Source of the DNA: Bradyrhizobium daqingense
GTDB taxonomy: Bacteria; Pseudomonadota; Alphaproteobacteria; Rhizobiales; Xanthobacteraceae
Length of the DNA stretch: 64,000 nucleotides
NCBI RefSeq assembly: GCF_021044685.1
Contig: NZ_CP088014.1
Location: forward strand, 868,001-932,000
Reading direction: 5' to 3'
A program made the position numbers and the translations under genes. This document shows, one piece after another, positions 41,236 to 50,973 of this stretch. Positions within the stretch are counted from its first letter, which is position 1, and each line of letters starts with the position of its first letter. Below the pieces are notes generated by a model. It was given only the letters and a program-made list of their open reading frames with translations, had not been told where the DNA came from and ran no database searches.

Positions 41236-41853
41236 TCAGTTCGGCGCGCCGCTCGATTCGTTGTTGTTGGCTGCAGGCGCGGGCTTGGCGCCGCCCTTGG
41301 CGACACCGACCAGCGCGGGACGCAGCACGCGCTCGCCGATGGTGTAGCCGGCCTGCACCACCTGCACCACGGTGCCCGACGGCACCGACGCATCGGGCAC
41401 CTCGAACATCGCCTGCTGGAAATTCGGATCGAACTTCTGTCCCTGCGGATCGAATTTCTTCACGCCGTGCTTTTCCAGCGCATTGAGCAGCGAACGCTCG
41501 GTGAGCTCGACGCCTTCGATCAGCGAGATGAGGCCGGGATCGGCCGCAGCACGCGTCTCGGCCGGTACGGCATCGAGCGCCCGCTGGAGATTATCGGCGA
41601 TGTCGAGCACGTCACGGGCAAAGCCGGTGATGCCGTAGAGGCGGGCGTCGGCGACTTCCTTGGTGGTGCGCTTGCGCAGATTCTCCATCTCGGCCAGCGT
41701 CCGCAGCATGCGGTCGCGCGCTTCAGCGGCTTCCTTCTGCAGCGTTTCGACCGAACCCGGCTCCGGATCATCGGGCATGATGTAGGGTTTCGACACCACG
41801 GGCTCGCCGGTCGCTGCAGTCGTGTCTTGGGGTTGCCGGTCTTGCTCGGTCAT
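41236..41853 (-). CDS. grpE: Nucleotide exchange factor GrpE
   Basis: 205 residues. Long coiled coil (about 40-95, [40 protein letters not shown]) then the beta-wing domain with [20 protein letters not shown] and [20 protein letters not shown]. It releases ADP from DnaK. It lies 94 bases downstream of hrcA on the same strand; a TTGATT hexamer in the spacer might serve a separate promoter. Confidence 0.96.
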   Translation of the reverse strand: MTEQDRQPQDTTAATGEPVVSKPYIMPDDPEPGSVETLQKEAAEARDRMLRTLAEMENLRKRTTKEVADARLYGITGFARDVLDIADNLQRALDAVPAETRAAADPGLISLIEGVELTERSLLNALEKHGVKKFDPQGQKFDPNFQQAMFEVPDASVPSGTVVQVVQAGYTIGERVLRPALVGVAKGGAKPAPAANNNESSGAPN

Positions 41854-41947
41854 CGGCTCTAATCTCGAACTCGTTTCAGGGATGTTGGCCCGGATATCGT
41901 GCCTTACCTTGCGAAAATCAAGCGCCCGTGATCGGCGGAAACGCCGG

Positions 41948-43036
41948 TCAGCCCCCCAGAAGGCGGCTGACGATGCGGGCCGCGTAGTCCACGGTCGGGA
42001 TCACACGGGCATAATTCAGCCGCGTCGGGCCGATCACGCCCAGGACGCCGACGATGTGACCGGCGGCATCCCGATAGGGCGAGATGATGGTCGAGGAGCC
42101 CGACAGGGAAAACAGCTTGTTCTCCGAGCCGATGAAGATGCGCACGCCTTCGGCGGTCTCGGCCCGGCCGAGCAGGTCGATGACGCCGCGCTTGGTCTCG
42201 AGATCGTCGAACAACAGGCGCACGCGCTCCAGATCCTCCAGCGCGTGCAGATCTTCCAGCAGATTGGCGTGGCCGCGCACGATGAGCTGGCGGTCCTCGT
42301 TCTCGCCGCCGGACCAGCTTGCGATACCGGCCGAGATCACCTTCTGCGTCAACTGGTCGAGCTCGGCACGGGCCTCGGCAAGCGCGGTCTCGAGCTCGAG
42401 CCGTGCCTCGGCCAGCGTGCGGCCGCGGATGCGCGCATTGAGGAAATTGCCGGCCTCGGTGATGGCCGAGGAGGGAACTCCGGGCGGCAGCGTCAGCACG
42501 CGATTTTCGACCTGGCCATCCTCGCCGACCAGGATCACCAGCGCCTTTTCCGGTTCCAGCCGCACGAACTCGATGTGCTTCAGCCGCGCATTGGATTTCG
42601 GCGTCAGCACGACCGCGGCGGCGCGGGTCAGGCCCGACAGCCGCATCAGGGCCTGGTCCAGCGCCGCCTCGACCGACTGCGCCTCGCCGACGGAGGAGAG
42701 CTGGCTCTGGATCGAAGCGCGCTCGGCCTCATTGAGGTCGCCGACCTGCATCAGGGCGTCGACGAAGAAGCGTAAGCCGAGTTCCGTCGGCAGCCGGCCG
42801 GCGGAGGTATGGGGCGCATAGATCAGGCCGAGCTGTTCCAAATCGGCCATGACGTTACGGACCGAGGCCGGCGACAGCGGCATGGCGATCAGGCGGGAAA
42901 TGTTGCGTGAGCCCACGGGCTCACCGGTCGCGAGATAGCTTTCGACAATTTGACGAAAGATGTCGCGGGAACGCTCGTTGAGCTGGGCAAGGCCTGCGCG
43001 CGGCGCGATCAGATTGATCGGATCGTGATGGGCCAC
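41948..43036 (-). CDS. hrcA: Heat-inducible repressor HrcA
   Basis: 362 residues, GTG start at 43036 after gaggag. N-terminal winged helix ([52 protein letters not shown]), a GAF-like middle, and the dimerisation insert. It represses CIRCE-controlled operons such as groESL. I find no CIRCE inverted repeat (ttagcactc-N9-gagtgctaa) upstream of hrcA, grpE or dnaK in this window. Confidence 0.95.
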   Translation of the reverse strand: MAHHDPINLIAPRAGLAQLNERSRDIFRQIVESYLATGEPVGSRNISRLIAMPLSPASVRNVMADLEQLGLIYAPHTSAGRLPTELGLRFFVDALMQVGDLNEAERASIQSQLSSVGEAQSVEAALDQALMRLSGLTRAAAVVLTPKSNARLKHIEFVRLEPEKALVILVGEDGQVENRVLTLPPGVPSSAITEAGNFLNARIRGRTLAEARLELETALAEARAELDQLTQKVISAGIASWSGGENEDRQLIVRGHANLLEDLHALEDLERVRLLFDDLETKRGVIDLLGRAETAEGVRIFIGSENKLFSLSGSSTIISPYRDAAGHIVGVLGVIGPTRLNYARVIPTVDYAARIVSRLLGG

Positions 43037-43204
43037 AGACGGTAACTCCTCTCAGATACTCATAATTTGTCCATCCCGGACGCATCTGACAAGCGTGGCG
43101 TTGGCGGGGCCGCCATCGGGGGTGAAAAAACCTTGCCGCCCACCCTCACCCCCCCTACAAGCACCGCGAACAGCCCTACCCCTGCGAGTTTTGGAGGATT
43201 TCCC

Positions 43205-43918
43205 ATGCGGCCAAGCCGCCGTGCGCCCGACGAATTGCGCCCCGTGACGCTGGAGCGCGGTGTCGTCAAATATGCGGAAGGCTCCTGCCTCGTGAAATTC
43301 GGCGACACCCACGTGCTGGTCACCGCCACGCTGGAAGACCGCCTGCCGCCGTGGCTGAAGGGCCAAGGCCGCGGCTGGGTCACCGCCGAATACGGCATGC
43401 TGCCGCGCGCCACCTCCGAGCGGACCCGCCGCGAAGCCTCGGCCGGCAAGCAGAGCGGCCGCACCGTCGAGATCCAGCGCCTGATCGGCCGCTCGCTGCG
43501 CACCATCGTCGATCTCGAAGCGCTGGGCGAGCGCCAGATCACGGTCGATTGCGACGTCCTTCAGGCCGACGGCGGCACGCGCACGGCCTCGATCACCGGT
43601 GCCTGGGTCGCGCTTGCGGATTGCATCGGCTGGATGAAGGCGCGCAACATGGTCAAGGCCAACGTGATGCGCGACAACGTCGCCGCGATCTCCTGCGGCA
43701 TCTACAACGGCACGCCGGTGCTCGATCTCGACTATGCCGAGGATTCGGAAGCCGAGACCGATGCCAATTTCGTCATGACCGGCGACGGCCGCATCATCGA
43801 GGTGCAGGGCACCGCGGAACGCGAGCCGTTCACACAGGACGAGTTCCTGAAGCTGATCGCCCTGGCGCAGAAGGGCATCGCACGCCTGGTGGACTTGCAG
43901 AAACTGGCTGTGGCGTAG
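43205..43918 (+). CDS. rph: Ribonuclease PH
   Basis: 237 residues from ATG 43205 behind ggaggatttccc. Motifs [40 protein letters not shown], and [20 protein letters not shown] with the tRNA-binding arginines. The tail [20 protein letters not shown] is complete, unlike the truncated E. coli K-12 allele. It trims tRNA 3' ends using phosphate. Divergent from hrcA and followed by rdgB 10 bases later. Confidence 0.96.
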   Translation: MRPSRRAPDELRPVTLERGVVKYAEGSCLVKFGDTHVLVTATLEDRLPPWLKGQGRGWVTAEYGMLPRATSERTRREASAGKQSGRTVEIQRLIGRSLRTIVDLEALGERQITVDCDVLQADGGTRTASITGAWVALADCIGWMKARNMVKANVMRDNVAAISCGIYNGTPVLDLDYAEDSEAETDANFVMTGDGRIIEVQGTAEREPFTQDEFLKLIALAQKGIARLVDLQKLAVA

Positions 43919-43928
43919 TCAATAGGCC

Positions 43929-44564
43929 ATGCACCGCCGAATCACCGGAAAGCTCGTCATCGCGACCCATAATCCCGGCAAGCTCGCCGAGATGAAGGAA
44001 CTGCTCGCGCCTTACGGCATCGAGGCGGTGTCGGCCGGTGAGCTCGGCCTGCCCGAACCCGAAGAGACCGGCAACGACTTCCGCAGCAATGCCGCGATCA
44101 AGGCGATCGCGGCCGCACAGGCGACGAAGCTTCCCTCCTTCGCCGACGATTCCGGCATCGTCGTCGACGCCCTCGACGGCGCCCCTGGCATCTACAGCGC
44201 GCGCTGGGCCGGTCCGGCCAAGGACTTCAACGCGGCGATGGCGCAGATCGAGCGCCTGTTGCAGGAGCGCGGCGCCGCCACGCCGGACCGCCGAAGAGCG
44301 CACTTCGTCTCCGCGCTCTGCGTCGCCTGGCCCGACGATCATCTCGAAGAGGTCGAGGCGCGCGTCGACGGCACGCTGGTCTGGCCGCCGCGCGGCACGG
44401 CCGGTTTCGGCTACGATCCGATGTTCCTGCCTGATGGCCACGACCGCACCTTCGGCGAGATGACCAGCATCGAGAAACACGGCCTGCCGCCGCACGGCCT
44501 CGGCCTGTCGCACCGCGCCCGCGCGTTCGTGAAACTGGCGGAGATCTGCCTTGAGCCGCGATAG
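43929..44564 (+). CDS. rdgB: XTP/dITP diphosphatase (Ham1/RdgB)
   Basis: 211 residues. [20 protein letters not shown] at the N-terminus, [20 protein letters not shown] for the metal site, [20 protein letters not shown], and SHRARAF at the end. It removes non-canonical purine nucleotides from the dNTP/NTP pool. Operon with rph; the stop overlaps the hemW open frame. Confidence 0.95.
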   Translation: MHRRITGKLVIATHNPGKLAEMKELLAPYGIEAVSAGELGLPEPEETGNDFRSNAAIKAIAAAQATKLPSFADDSGIVVDALDGAPGIYSARWAGPAKDFNAAMAQIERLLQERGAATPDRRRAHFVSALCVAWPDDHLEEVEARVDGTLVWPPRGTAGFGYDPMFLPDGHDRTFGEMTSIEKHGLPPHGLGLSHRARAFVKLAEICLEPR

Positions 44565-45765
44565 AGCGTTTTCGAGCGAAGTGGATACCGGTTCGCGCCA
44601 GGAAAACGCGTCAAAACAAGAATGCCAAGCTTTTGGCGTCTATGTCCATTGGCCGTTCTGCCTGTCGAAGTGTCCCTATTGCGACTTCAACAGCCATGTT
44701 CGCCACGCCGCGATCGACGAGGCGCGGTTTGCTTCCGCTTTTGCGCACGAGATCGCGGCGACCGCCGAGCGCGCGCCCGGTCGCGAGGTCACCTCGATCT
44801 TCCTCGGCGGCGGCACGCCGTCGCTGATGCAGCCCGCAACCGTCGGTGCCGTGCTCGACGCCATCGGCAAGCACTGGTGCGTCGCAGGTGATGTCGAGGT
44901 AACGCTGGAGGCCAACCCCACCAGCGTCGAGGCCACGCGCTTCGCCGGCTATCGCAGCGCTGGCGTCAACCGCGTCTCCCTCGGCGTGCAGGCGCTCGAC
45001 GATGCCTCGCTGAAGGCGCTGGGCCGCATGCACAGCGCGCGCGAAGCGCTCGACGCCGTCGCCATCGCGCGCCGCTCGTTCGACCGCTACTCGTTCGACC
45101 TGATCTACGCCCGTCCAGACCAGACGCCGGCGATGTGGGCCGATGAGCTGCGTCTCGCAATCAGCGAGGCAGCCGAGCATCTGTCGCTGTATCAGTTGAC
45201 GATCGAGGAAGGCACGCCATTCTTCGGCCTGCACCAGGCCGGCAAATTGAAGACGCCGGACGAGGCGGTCGCGCGCGCGCTCTACGACGTCACGCAGGAG
45301 ACCTGCGACAGGCTCGGCCTGCCCGCCTACGAGATTTCCAATCACGCGCGGCGCGGCGCCGAGTGCCGGCACAATCTGGTCTATTGGCGCGGCGAGGAAT
45401 ATGCCGGCATCGGCCCCGGCGCGCACGGCCGCCTCGACATCGACGGCATCAGGCACGCGACCGCCACCGAGAAGCGCCCAGAAGCCTGGCTGATGCGGGT
45501 CGAGACCAACGGCCATGGCGTCGTCACCGACGAGCTCCTCAACAGCGAGGAACGCGCCGACGAATTCCTGCTGATGGGTTTGCGCCTCACTGAGGGCATC
45601 GACCCCGAGCGCTACAAGGCCCTCTCCGGCCGCCCGCTCGACCCCAAACGCATCGCGCTCTTGCGCGAGGAAGGTGCGATCACGGTCGATGCGACGGGAC
45701 GCCTGCGCGTGACCAGCAGCGGATTCCCGGTGCTGGATGCGGTCGTCGCGGATCTGGCGGCGTAG
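44551..45765 (+). CDS. hemW: Heme chaperone HemW (radical SAM)
   Basis: 404 residues if started at TTG 44551 inside the end of rdgB; GTG 44581 is an alternative. Radical-SAM cysteines are C-x3-C-x2-C ([16 protein letters not shown]), followed by [20 protein letters not shown] and [20 protein letters not shown]. The C-terminal HemN-like domain has the [20 protein letters not shown] block. It inserts heme into respiratory proteins (older annotations: oxygen-independent coproporphyrinogen oxidase). The first 23 or so residues are encoded by an interspersed repeat. Confidence 0.9.
   Translation: MSRDRAFSSEVDTGSRQENASKQECQAFGVYVHWPFCLSKCPYCDFNSHVRHAAIDEARFASAFAHEIAATAERAPGREVTSIFLGGGTPSLMQPATVGAVLDAIGKHWCVAGDVEVTLEANPTSVEATRFAGYRSAGVNRVSLGVQALDDASLKALGRMHSAREALDAVAIARRSFDRYSFDLIYARPDQTPAMWADELRLAISEAAEHLSLYQLTIEEGTPFFGLHQAGKLKTPDEAVARALYDVTQETCDRLGLPAYEISNHARRGAECRHNLVYWRGEEYAGIGPGAHGRLDIDGIRHATATEKRPEAWLMRVETNGHGVVTDELLNSEERADEFLLMGLRLTEGIDPERYKALSGRPLDPKRIALLREEGAITVDATGRLRVTSSGFPVLDAVVADLAA
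44566..44622 (+). repeat. Interspersed repeat lying across the hemW 5' end
   Basis: gagcgttttcgagcgaagtg at the left and ggaaaacgcgtcaaaacaag at the right around gataccggttcgcg. The form, with cgttttc/gaaaacg arms, is that of a common short Bradyrhizobium intergenic repeat; here it is translated as [16 protein letters not shown]. Confidence 0.6.
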
Positions 45766-45773
45766 CGTGCTCT

Positions 45774-45866
45774 CGTAGGGTGGGTTAGCCGAAGGCGTAA
45801 CCCACCCTTCTTTCACGCTCGCGGAACGAACTTGGTGGATTACGCCTTCGGCTAATCCACCCTACG
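45774..45866 (+). repeat. Inverted repeat cgtagggtgggttagc
   Basis: cgtagggtgggttagccgaa at the left and ttcggctaatccaccctacg at the right are inverted, enclosing gcgtaacccaccc / ggtggattacgc. Related to the unit at 24326-24416. Confidence 0.8.
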
Positions 45867-45880
45867 TCACCGTCGTCCGG

Positions 45881-47113
45881 CTACGCTCCAAAACTCTTCG
45901 GCGAGCCCGCGACTGCCGCCCCGCCGCCTTGCGTCACCTTCATCACCGCAAGTCCCCGCTCGTTCGTGCCATCGGCGCGGAAGCGGAACAGGCCGTCGAT
46001 GCCGGCGAAGCCGGAGGGGTTGGTGAGCACGTCCGAGGAGAAGCGCTGACCGCCCTGCGTGCGCGCGAGCGCGGCGACGAGGGCGACCGCGTCATAGGCG
46101 AGCGTCGCGGTACGGATCGGCTCCGCGCCGTATTTGGTGCGATAGCGGCCGGCGAACGCGCGAAAGCCGGCCGGATCCGGCGCGGCATAGAGACCGCCCT
46201 GCAGCGCAGCGCTGGCATAGACGCGCGGGCTGTCCCACAGCCCGGTGCCGAGCATCTGGATGTTGCGCAGATTCGCGCCCGCCGCCGTCATCGCATCCGC
46301 CACCGACACCACGGCATCGCCGTCATCGGCAATGAACAGCGCATCCGCGCTGCCGAGCTGCTGCGCCACGGTCCGCGCCGGGGTGGCCCGATCGGCGCCG
46401 TATCTCTCGAACGCAACGACGCGCCCGCCACGCCGCGGTACCGCCGCCTTCACGGCGGCCTCGACGACATTGCCGTAGGCATTGTCGGGCACGAGCACGG
46501 CGACCGAGCGCTTACCGATGCTGGCGGAATATTCGACGATGCGGTTGACGTCGGATTCCGGCAGGAAGCTGAGCAGATAGACGCCGCGTCCGGCGATGCT
46601 GGAATCGGTCGAGAACGCGATCACGGAGATGCCCCGCGTGCGCGCGACCTGCGCCACCGCCGGCACCGATTGCGCGAACAGGGGTCCCAGGATGATCTCG
46701 GCGCCCTCGTCGACCGCCTGCTGCGCACCGGCTTGCGCGCCTTGCGGGCTGCCATTGTCGTCCTTGATCAGGAGCTGAATGTTCGGATTCTGGAACTCGG
46801 CCAGCGCCATCTCGGCGGCGTTGCGCATGGATTGCGCCGCGAGACCGGCATTGCCGGCGGCCGACAGCGGCAGGATGACCGCGACCTTAACCCCGCCGGT
46901 GCCCGCGGTGGTGGCCTGCTGCGGCGGACCTGCCGGCTGAGCCGGAGGTGACGAGCTCGAAAAGGGGTTGGAGAACTGGCTGAGACTCTGCTGCACGCCG
47001 GCACAAGCCGAGAGCAGGGGTGTGCCGAGCAACAGGCCGAGCGCGCCCCGCCGGGTCGCCCCTGAGATCGGGGGTCCCGAAACGGAAGACTTTGGATGTC
47101 GCGGGCCCACCAT
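45881..47113 (-). CDS. Penicillin-binding-protein activator (LpoA-like lipoprotein)
   Basis: 410 residues from ATG 47113. Tat-like/lipoprotein N-terminus with ATRRGALGLLLGTPLLSACA giving a lipobox LLSAC. A Pro/Ser-rich linker then leads to a periplasmic type I ligand-binding fold (VKVAVILPLSAAGNAGLAAQ, NIQLLIKDDNGSPQGAQAGA, EIILGPLFAQSVPAVAQVAR). The conserved neighbourhood with rsmI and yraN matches lpoA (yraM) in other proteobacteria. It likely regulates peptidoglycan synthesis from the membrane face. Confidence 0.75.
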   Translation of the reverse strand: MVGPRHPKSSVSGPPISGATRRGALGLLLGTPLLSACAGVQQSLSQFSNPFSSSSPPAQPAGPPQQATTAGTGGVKVAVILPLSAAGNAGLAAQSMRNAAEMALAEFQNPNIQLLIKDDNGSPQGAQAGAQQAVDEGAEIILGPLFAQSVPAVAQVARTRGISVIAFSTDSSIAGRGVYLLSFLPESDVNRIVEYSASIGKRSVAVLVPDNAYGNVVEAAVKAAVPRRGGRVVAFERYGADRATPARTVAQQLGSADALFIADDGDAVVSVADAMTAAGANLRNIQMLGTGLWDSPRVYASAALQGGLYAAPDPAGFRAFAGRYRTKYGAEPIRTATLAYDAVALVAALARTQGGQRFSSDVLTNPSGFAGIDGLFRFRADGTNERGLAVMKVTQGGGAAVAGSPKSFGA

Positions 47114-47452
47114 GGCAGTTTCTCTTCCGACCAGCCGTTGCCAGCCGGTTACAACTCGTTCAGCGACACAAGCCGCGGATTCAGGCATATTGTCGGCAAA
47201 TAGTTAACTAAAACAAAAGGATAATGATCGCTTAACGCGGCCGCACCTTAAAGTTCTGGCTAGCTCTCCACCGTCCGTCACCCCAGCATCAAGGTGGCGT
47301 TTCCGCCGCGAATATGACGCTGGTGCTTCCTCCCCTTGGGAATGTGATGCTCATCGGATCACTTTCCAGTCTTCCTCGCCCCTCACCTCGGCGCGATCTT
47401 TTTCGAAGAGCCGGTTCCCAGCTCTGCGGATCGTGCCTAAGTTGACTTCATT
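47114..47452. other. Divergent promoter region, LpoA-like gene and rsmI
   Basis: 339 bases with no gene seen. The 47190-47240 portion is A/T-rich (aaatagttaactaaaacaaa), fitting promoter DNA for the minus-strand gene; no consensus -35/-10 is convincing. Confidence 0.4.
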
Positions 47453-48403
47453 ATGCGCGCAAAGCCGGCCCCGATAAATACGCCTGAAGACACAAACGCC
47501 GCCGCGCGCGGCTTCTCCATCGATGCCCAACGCCTTGCAGCGCCGAAGGCGGCACCAGGCCTTCATCTGGTCGCAACTCCGATCGGCAATCTCGGTGACA
47601 TCACGGTCCGCGCGCTCCAGATCCTCGCCGGCGTGGACGTCATCGCCTGCGAGGATACCCGCATCACCCGGCGCCTGACCGAGCGCTACGCCATTACCGC
47701 GCAGCTGAAGCCATATCACGAGCACAACGCCGAAGTGGCGCGCCCGAAGATTCTCGAGGCGCTTGCGGCCGGCGGCTCGATCGCGCTGGTCTCCGACGCC
47801 GGCACCCCGCTGATCTCCGATCCCGGTTTCAAGCTGGTGCGCGAGGTCTGCGCCGCCGGCCATGCGGTCTACGCGCTGCCCGGCCCGTCCTCGGTGCTGG
47901 CTGCGCTGTCGGTGGCGGCGCTGCCGACCGACCGCTTCTTCTTCGAGGGTTTTTTGCCGGCGAAATCGGCGGCGCGTCGCGCGCGCCTCGTCGAGCTCGC
48001 CCGCGTCGATGCGACGCTGGTGATGTTCGAATCCGGCAACCGCGTGCAGGACACGCTCACCGAGCTCGCCGAAATCATGGGCGCGCGCGAGGCCGCGATC
48101 TGCCGCGAGCTGACGAAACTGCATGAGGAGATATCACGTGCGACACTCGCCGAGCTCGCGCGCAGCGCTGATGCGCTGGAGACGCGCGGCGAATTCGTGC
48201 TGGTGATCGCTCCGCCAGCGGCCGACGCCGACGTGCTGACATCGGATGCGCTGGATGATCTCTTGCGTGACCAGCTCGCCGCGCACAGCGTCAAGGATGC
48301 CGTCGCGCACGCGGTCGCATTGTCGGGCCGGCCGCGCCGCGAGGTCTATGCCCGCGCGCTCGAGCTTGCGAAGGACCTGCGAGGCGGCGATGGCGAAGAC
48401 TGA
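47453..48403 (+). CDS. rsmI: 16S rRNA (cytidine(1402)-2'-O)-methyltransferase
   Basis: 316 residues. Tetrapyrrole-methylase fold: [20 protein letters not shown] at about 37-56, [40 protein letters not shown], and [20 protein letters not shown]. It modifies the P-site cytidine 1402. The 36-residue N-terminal extension is low complexity. The stop overlaps the yraN-like start by 14 bases. Confidence 0.94.
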   Translation: MRAKPAPINTPEDTNAAARGFSIDAQRLAAPKAAPGLHLVATPIGNLGDITVRALQILAGVDVIACEDTRITRRLTERYAITAQLKPYHEHNAEVARPKILEALAAGGSIALVSDAGTPLISDPGFKLVREVCAAGHAVYALPGPSSVLAALSVAALPTDRFFFEGFLPAKSAARRARLVELARVDATLVMFESGNRVQDTLTELAEIMGAREAAICRELTKLHEEISRATLAELARSADALETRGEFVLVIAPPAADADVLTSDALDDLLRDQLAAHSVKDAVAHAVALSGRPRREVYARALELAKDLRGGDGED

Positions 48404-48791
48404 GGTCCCTGCGGAACCGAAAGTCGCCTCGCCCGAGCGCGTCGCCGCGTTCCGTACCGGCATCTCGGCCGAGAGCCGCGCCGCCGCCTATCTCATGGCC
48501 AAAGGTTATCGCATCCTCGCCAAGCGTTATCGCACCCCGCATGGCGAGATCGACATCGTGGCGCGGCGCCGCAATCTGATCGCCTTCGTCGAGGTCAAGG
48601 CGCGCGCCACGCTGGATGACGCCGCCTTCGCCGTGACGCCGCGCCAGCAGCAGCGCATCATCAACGCCGCGCAGGGGTGGCTCGTGGCGCATCCCGAGCA
48701 TGCCGAATTCGAATTGCGATTCGACGCCATGCTGATTGCGCCGCGGTCACTTCCGCGCCATGTGTTGGCGGCATTCGACGCCTCGACCTGA
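48390..48791 (+). CDS. UPF0102/YraN nuclease-fold protein
   Basis: 133 residues from ATG 48390. Endonuclease-like core [40 protein letters not shown] and EVKAR, i.e. the E/D-x-D and E-x-K pair of a PD-(D/E)XK fold. The family is linked to DNA uptake or repair in some species but remains unassigned. Overlaps rsmI and is followed 10 bases later by gshB: a three-gene operon. Confidence 0.88.
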   Translation: MAKTEVPAEPKVASPERVAAFRTGISAESRAAAYLMAKGYRILAKRYRTPHGEIDIVARRRNLIAFVEVKARATLDDAAFAVTPRQQQRIINAAQGWLVAHPEHAEFELRFDAMLIAPRSLPRHVLAAFDAST

Positions 48792-48801
48792 AAGGCAGAC
48801 C

Positions 48802-49746
48802 ATGAAACTCAATGTCGCCGTCCAGATGGACCCCATCGCCCGCATCAACATCAAGGGCGATTCCACCTTCGCGCTGCTTCTGGAGGCGCAGAAGCGCGGC
48901 CACGGCCTGTCCTATTACACGCCGGACAAGCTCTCGATGGTCGGCGACGAACTCGTCGCGCCGGTTCAGCTCCTCACCGTGCGCGATGAGCCGGGTGATC
49001 ATTTCACTCTCGGCGAGCCCCGGCGCGAGGCGCTCAACGGTTTCGACGTGGTGCTGCTGCGCCAGGACCCGCCGTTCGACCTCGCCTACATCACCTCGAC
49101 GCATTTCCTCGAGCGCATCCATCCGAAGACGCTGGTCGTCAACGACCCCGCCTCGGTGCGCAACGCGCCGGAAAAGCTGTTCGTGATGAATTTTCCGCAG
49201 CTGATGCCGCCGACCCTGATCTCTCGCGACCTCGACGAGATCAACGCGTTCCGCGACAAGCATGGCGCCGTCGTGATGAAGCCGCTGCACGGCCATGGCG
49301 GCGCCGCGGTGTTTCGCGTGATGCCCCAGGACATGAATTTCGGCTCGCTGTTCGACATGTTCTCGGTGACGTTCAAAGAGCCGTGGGTGATCCAGCAATT
49401 CATTCCCGAGGTGAAGCACGGCGACAAGCGCATCATCCTCGTCAACGGCGAGTTCGCCGGCGCCGTGAACCGCGTGCCGGCCGCGGACGACCTCCGCTCC
49501 AACATGGTGCGCGGCGGCGCGGCGCAGGAGACCGAGCTCACCCCGCGTGAGCGCGAGATCTGCGCCGCCGTCGGTCCGGCACTGCGCGAGCGCGGCCTGC
49601 TGTTCGTCGGCATCGACGTCATCAACGGCAACCTCACCGAGATCAACGTGACCTCGCCCACCGGCATCCGCGCCATCGCGCGGCTCGGCGGCCCTGACGT
49701 CGCGGCGAAGATCTGGGACGCGATCGAAGAGAAGCGGAAGAAGTAG
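48802..49746 (+). CDS. gshB: Glutathione synthetase
   Basis: 314 residues from ATG 48802 ([20 protein letters not shown]). GshB domain ([40 protein letters not shown]) then ATP-grasp ([53 protein letters not shown]). It joins gamma-glutamylcysteine to glycine. Last gene of the rsmI operon; a repeat follows. Confidence 0.96.
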   Translation: MKLNVAVQMDPIARINIKGDSTFALLLEAQKRGHGLSYYTPDKLSMVGDELVAPVQLLTVRDEPGDHFTLGEPRREALNGFDVVLLRQDPPFDLAYITSTHFLERIHPKTLVVNDPASVRNAPEKLFVMNFPQLMPPTLISRDLDEINAFRDKHGAVVMKPLHGHGGAAVFRVMPQDMNFGSLFDMFSVTFKEPWVIQQFIPEVKHGDKRIILVNGEFAGAVNRVPAADDLRSNMVRGGAAQETELTPREREICAAVGPALRERGLLFVGIDVINGNLTEINVTSPTGIRAIARLGGPDVAAKIWDAIEEKRKK

Positions 49747-50147
49747 CTTCGTAATGCGGAGGGAGCCGCCCCAGTCCGCTGTCATGCCCCGCGAAGGCGG
49801 GCATCCAGTACGCCGCGGCCTTTCGGTTCAATCACTGCCGCTTCTGGGATACTGGATCGCCCGCCCTTCGCGGGCGATGACAACGTCGCGCGCCCTGACA
49901 CCCGCCCCCTAACCACCCGTTCACCATGACGCCGCCGCTGTCATGCGAGCGAATGCGCCTCCTCTGCGTGAATCTACGGGGACGCTGGCCGACTGACTAA
50001 CGCCGCGTTCACCATTCGCGGAAAACCAGCGCTGTGACCGGCCATCACATTCAGGCTCGCAACACCCCTTATACTTTTACTCCCTACTCATCGACACGGG
50101 GAACCCGCCAGGTGCGGTTCGAGTGCCCCGCGTAAGAGTAGAAGCGT
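49747..50147. other. gshB-cpaB intergenic region
   Basis: Holds the repeat at 49780-49882 and then about 265 bases of unassigned DNA ending in the cpaB leader. No Flp pilin or prepilin-peptidase gene is present here. Confidence 0.45.
49780..49882 (+). repeat. Interspersed repeat, copy 3 of a three-copy family
   Basis: Same unit as 2233-2335 and 3794-3895: tgtcatgccccgcgaaggcg, then gcatccagtacgccgcggcc, and gatactggatcgcccgccct / tcgcgggcgatgaca. Confidence 0.75.
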
Positions 50148-50960
50148 ATGAATACCGCACGCATTGTCGTTCTCGTCATCGCGCTTGGCGCCGGCGGCGT
50201 CGCTGCGTATCTGGCGAGCGGCTATCAGAATGAACCCGCGCCCGTTCTGCCCGTCGCCGAGAAGCTGCCGACGGTCGAGGTCCTGGTCGCCAAGACCGAC
50301 ATCGCGCTCGGTCAAGCCGTGAAGCCCGAGGACCTGCAATGGCAGGTCTGGCCGGCGGCGACCGCGAGCAGCGCCTTCATCCGCCGCGATGGCAGGCCCG
50401 ACGCGCAGACCCAGATCGCCGGCTCGATCGCGCGCGTGCCGTTGATGCAGGGCGAGCCGATCCGCGAGCAGAAGCTGGTCAGGGCCGAAGGCTCCGGCTT
50501 CATGGCCGCGATCCTCCCCTCCGGCATGCGAGCCGTCTCCACCGAAATTTCAGCCGAGACCGGTGCCGGCGGCTTCATCCTGCCGAACGACCGCGTCGAC
50601 ATCGTGCTGACCCGCCGCCTGAAGAATCCCGACGCAAACGGCGCGGCCGCGGCCAATGACCTCATCCTGTCCGAGGTCATCCTGACCAACATCCGCGTGC
50701 TCGCGATCGACCAGGCGCCGAAGGAAAAAGACGGCCAGACCGCCGTCGTCGGCAAGACCGTCACGCTCGAGCTCAAGCCCGACCAGGTCGCCACGCTGTC
50801 GGCCGCGCGCCAGGGCGGCACGCTCCAGCTCGCGCTGCGGAGCATCGTCGATGCCAAGGCCGTGGACGATCCGATTGAGGATCAGGCGGCCAAGCGTTCC
50901 GACGGCGTCAACGTGATCCGCTACGGGGTGCAGGCGCGGCAAGTGACGTCACAGAAGTGA
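50148..50960 (+). CDS. cpaB: Flp pilus assembly protein CpaB (RcpC)
   Basis: 270 residues. N-terminal anchor RIVVLVIALGAGGVAAYLAS, SAF-like domain (VEVLVAKTDIALGQAVKPED), and the RcpC region AAILPSGMRAVSTEISAETG, FILPNDRVDIVLTRRL. Periplasmic component of the Tad pilus that works with the secretin. First of cpaBCDE. Confidence 0.93.
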   Translation: MNTARIVVLVIALGAGGVAAYLASGYQNEPAPVLPVAEKLPTVEVLVAKTDIALGQAVKPEDLQWQVWPAATASSAFIRRDGRPDAQTQIAGSIARVPLMQGEPIREQKLVRAEGSGFMAAILPSGMRAVSTEISAETGAGGFILPNDRVDIVLTRRLKNPDANGAAAANDLILSEVILTNIRVLAIDQAPKEKDGQTAVVGKTVTLELKPDQVATLSAARQGGTLQLALRSIVDAKAVDDPIEDQAAKRSDGVNVIRYGVQARQVTSQK

Positions 50961-50973
50961 TGATGGGGATAGT

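Noticed and set aside
41854..41947. Heat-shock promoter before grpE
   Set aside because: CTTG is present, but the sequence 17 bases later (CACGATATCC) does not match the -10 consensus.
43037..43204. CIRCE operator near hrcA
   Set aside because: No ttagcactc-N9-gagtgctaa-like dyad found between hrcA and rph.
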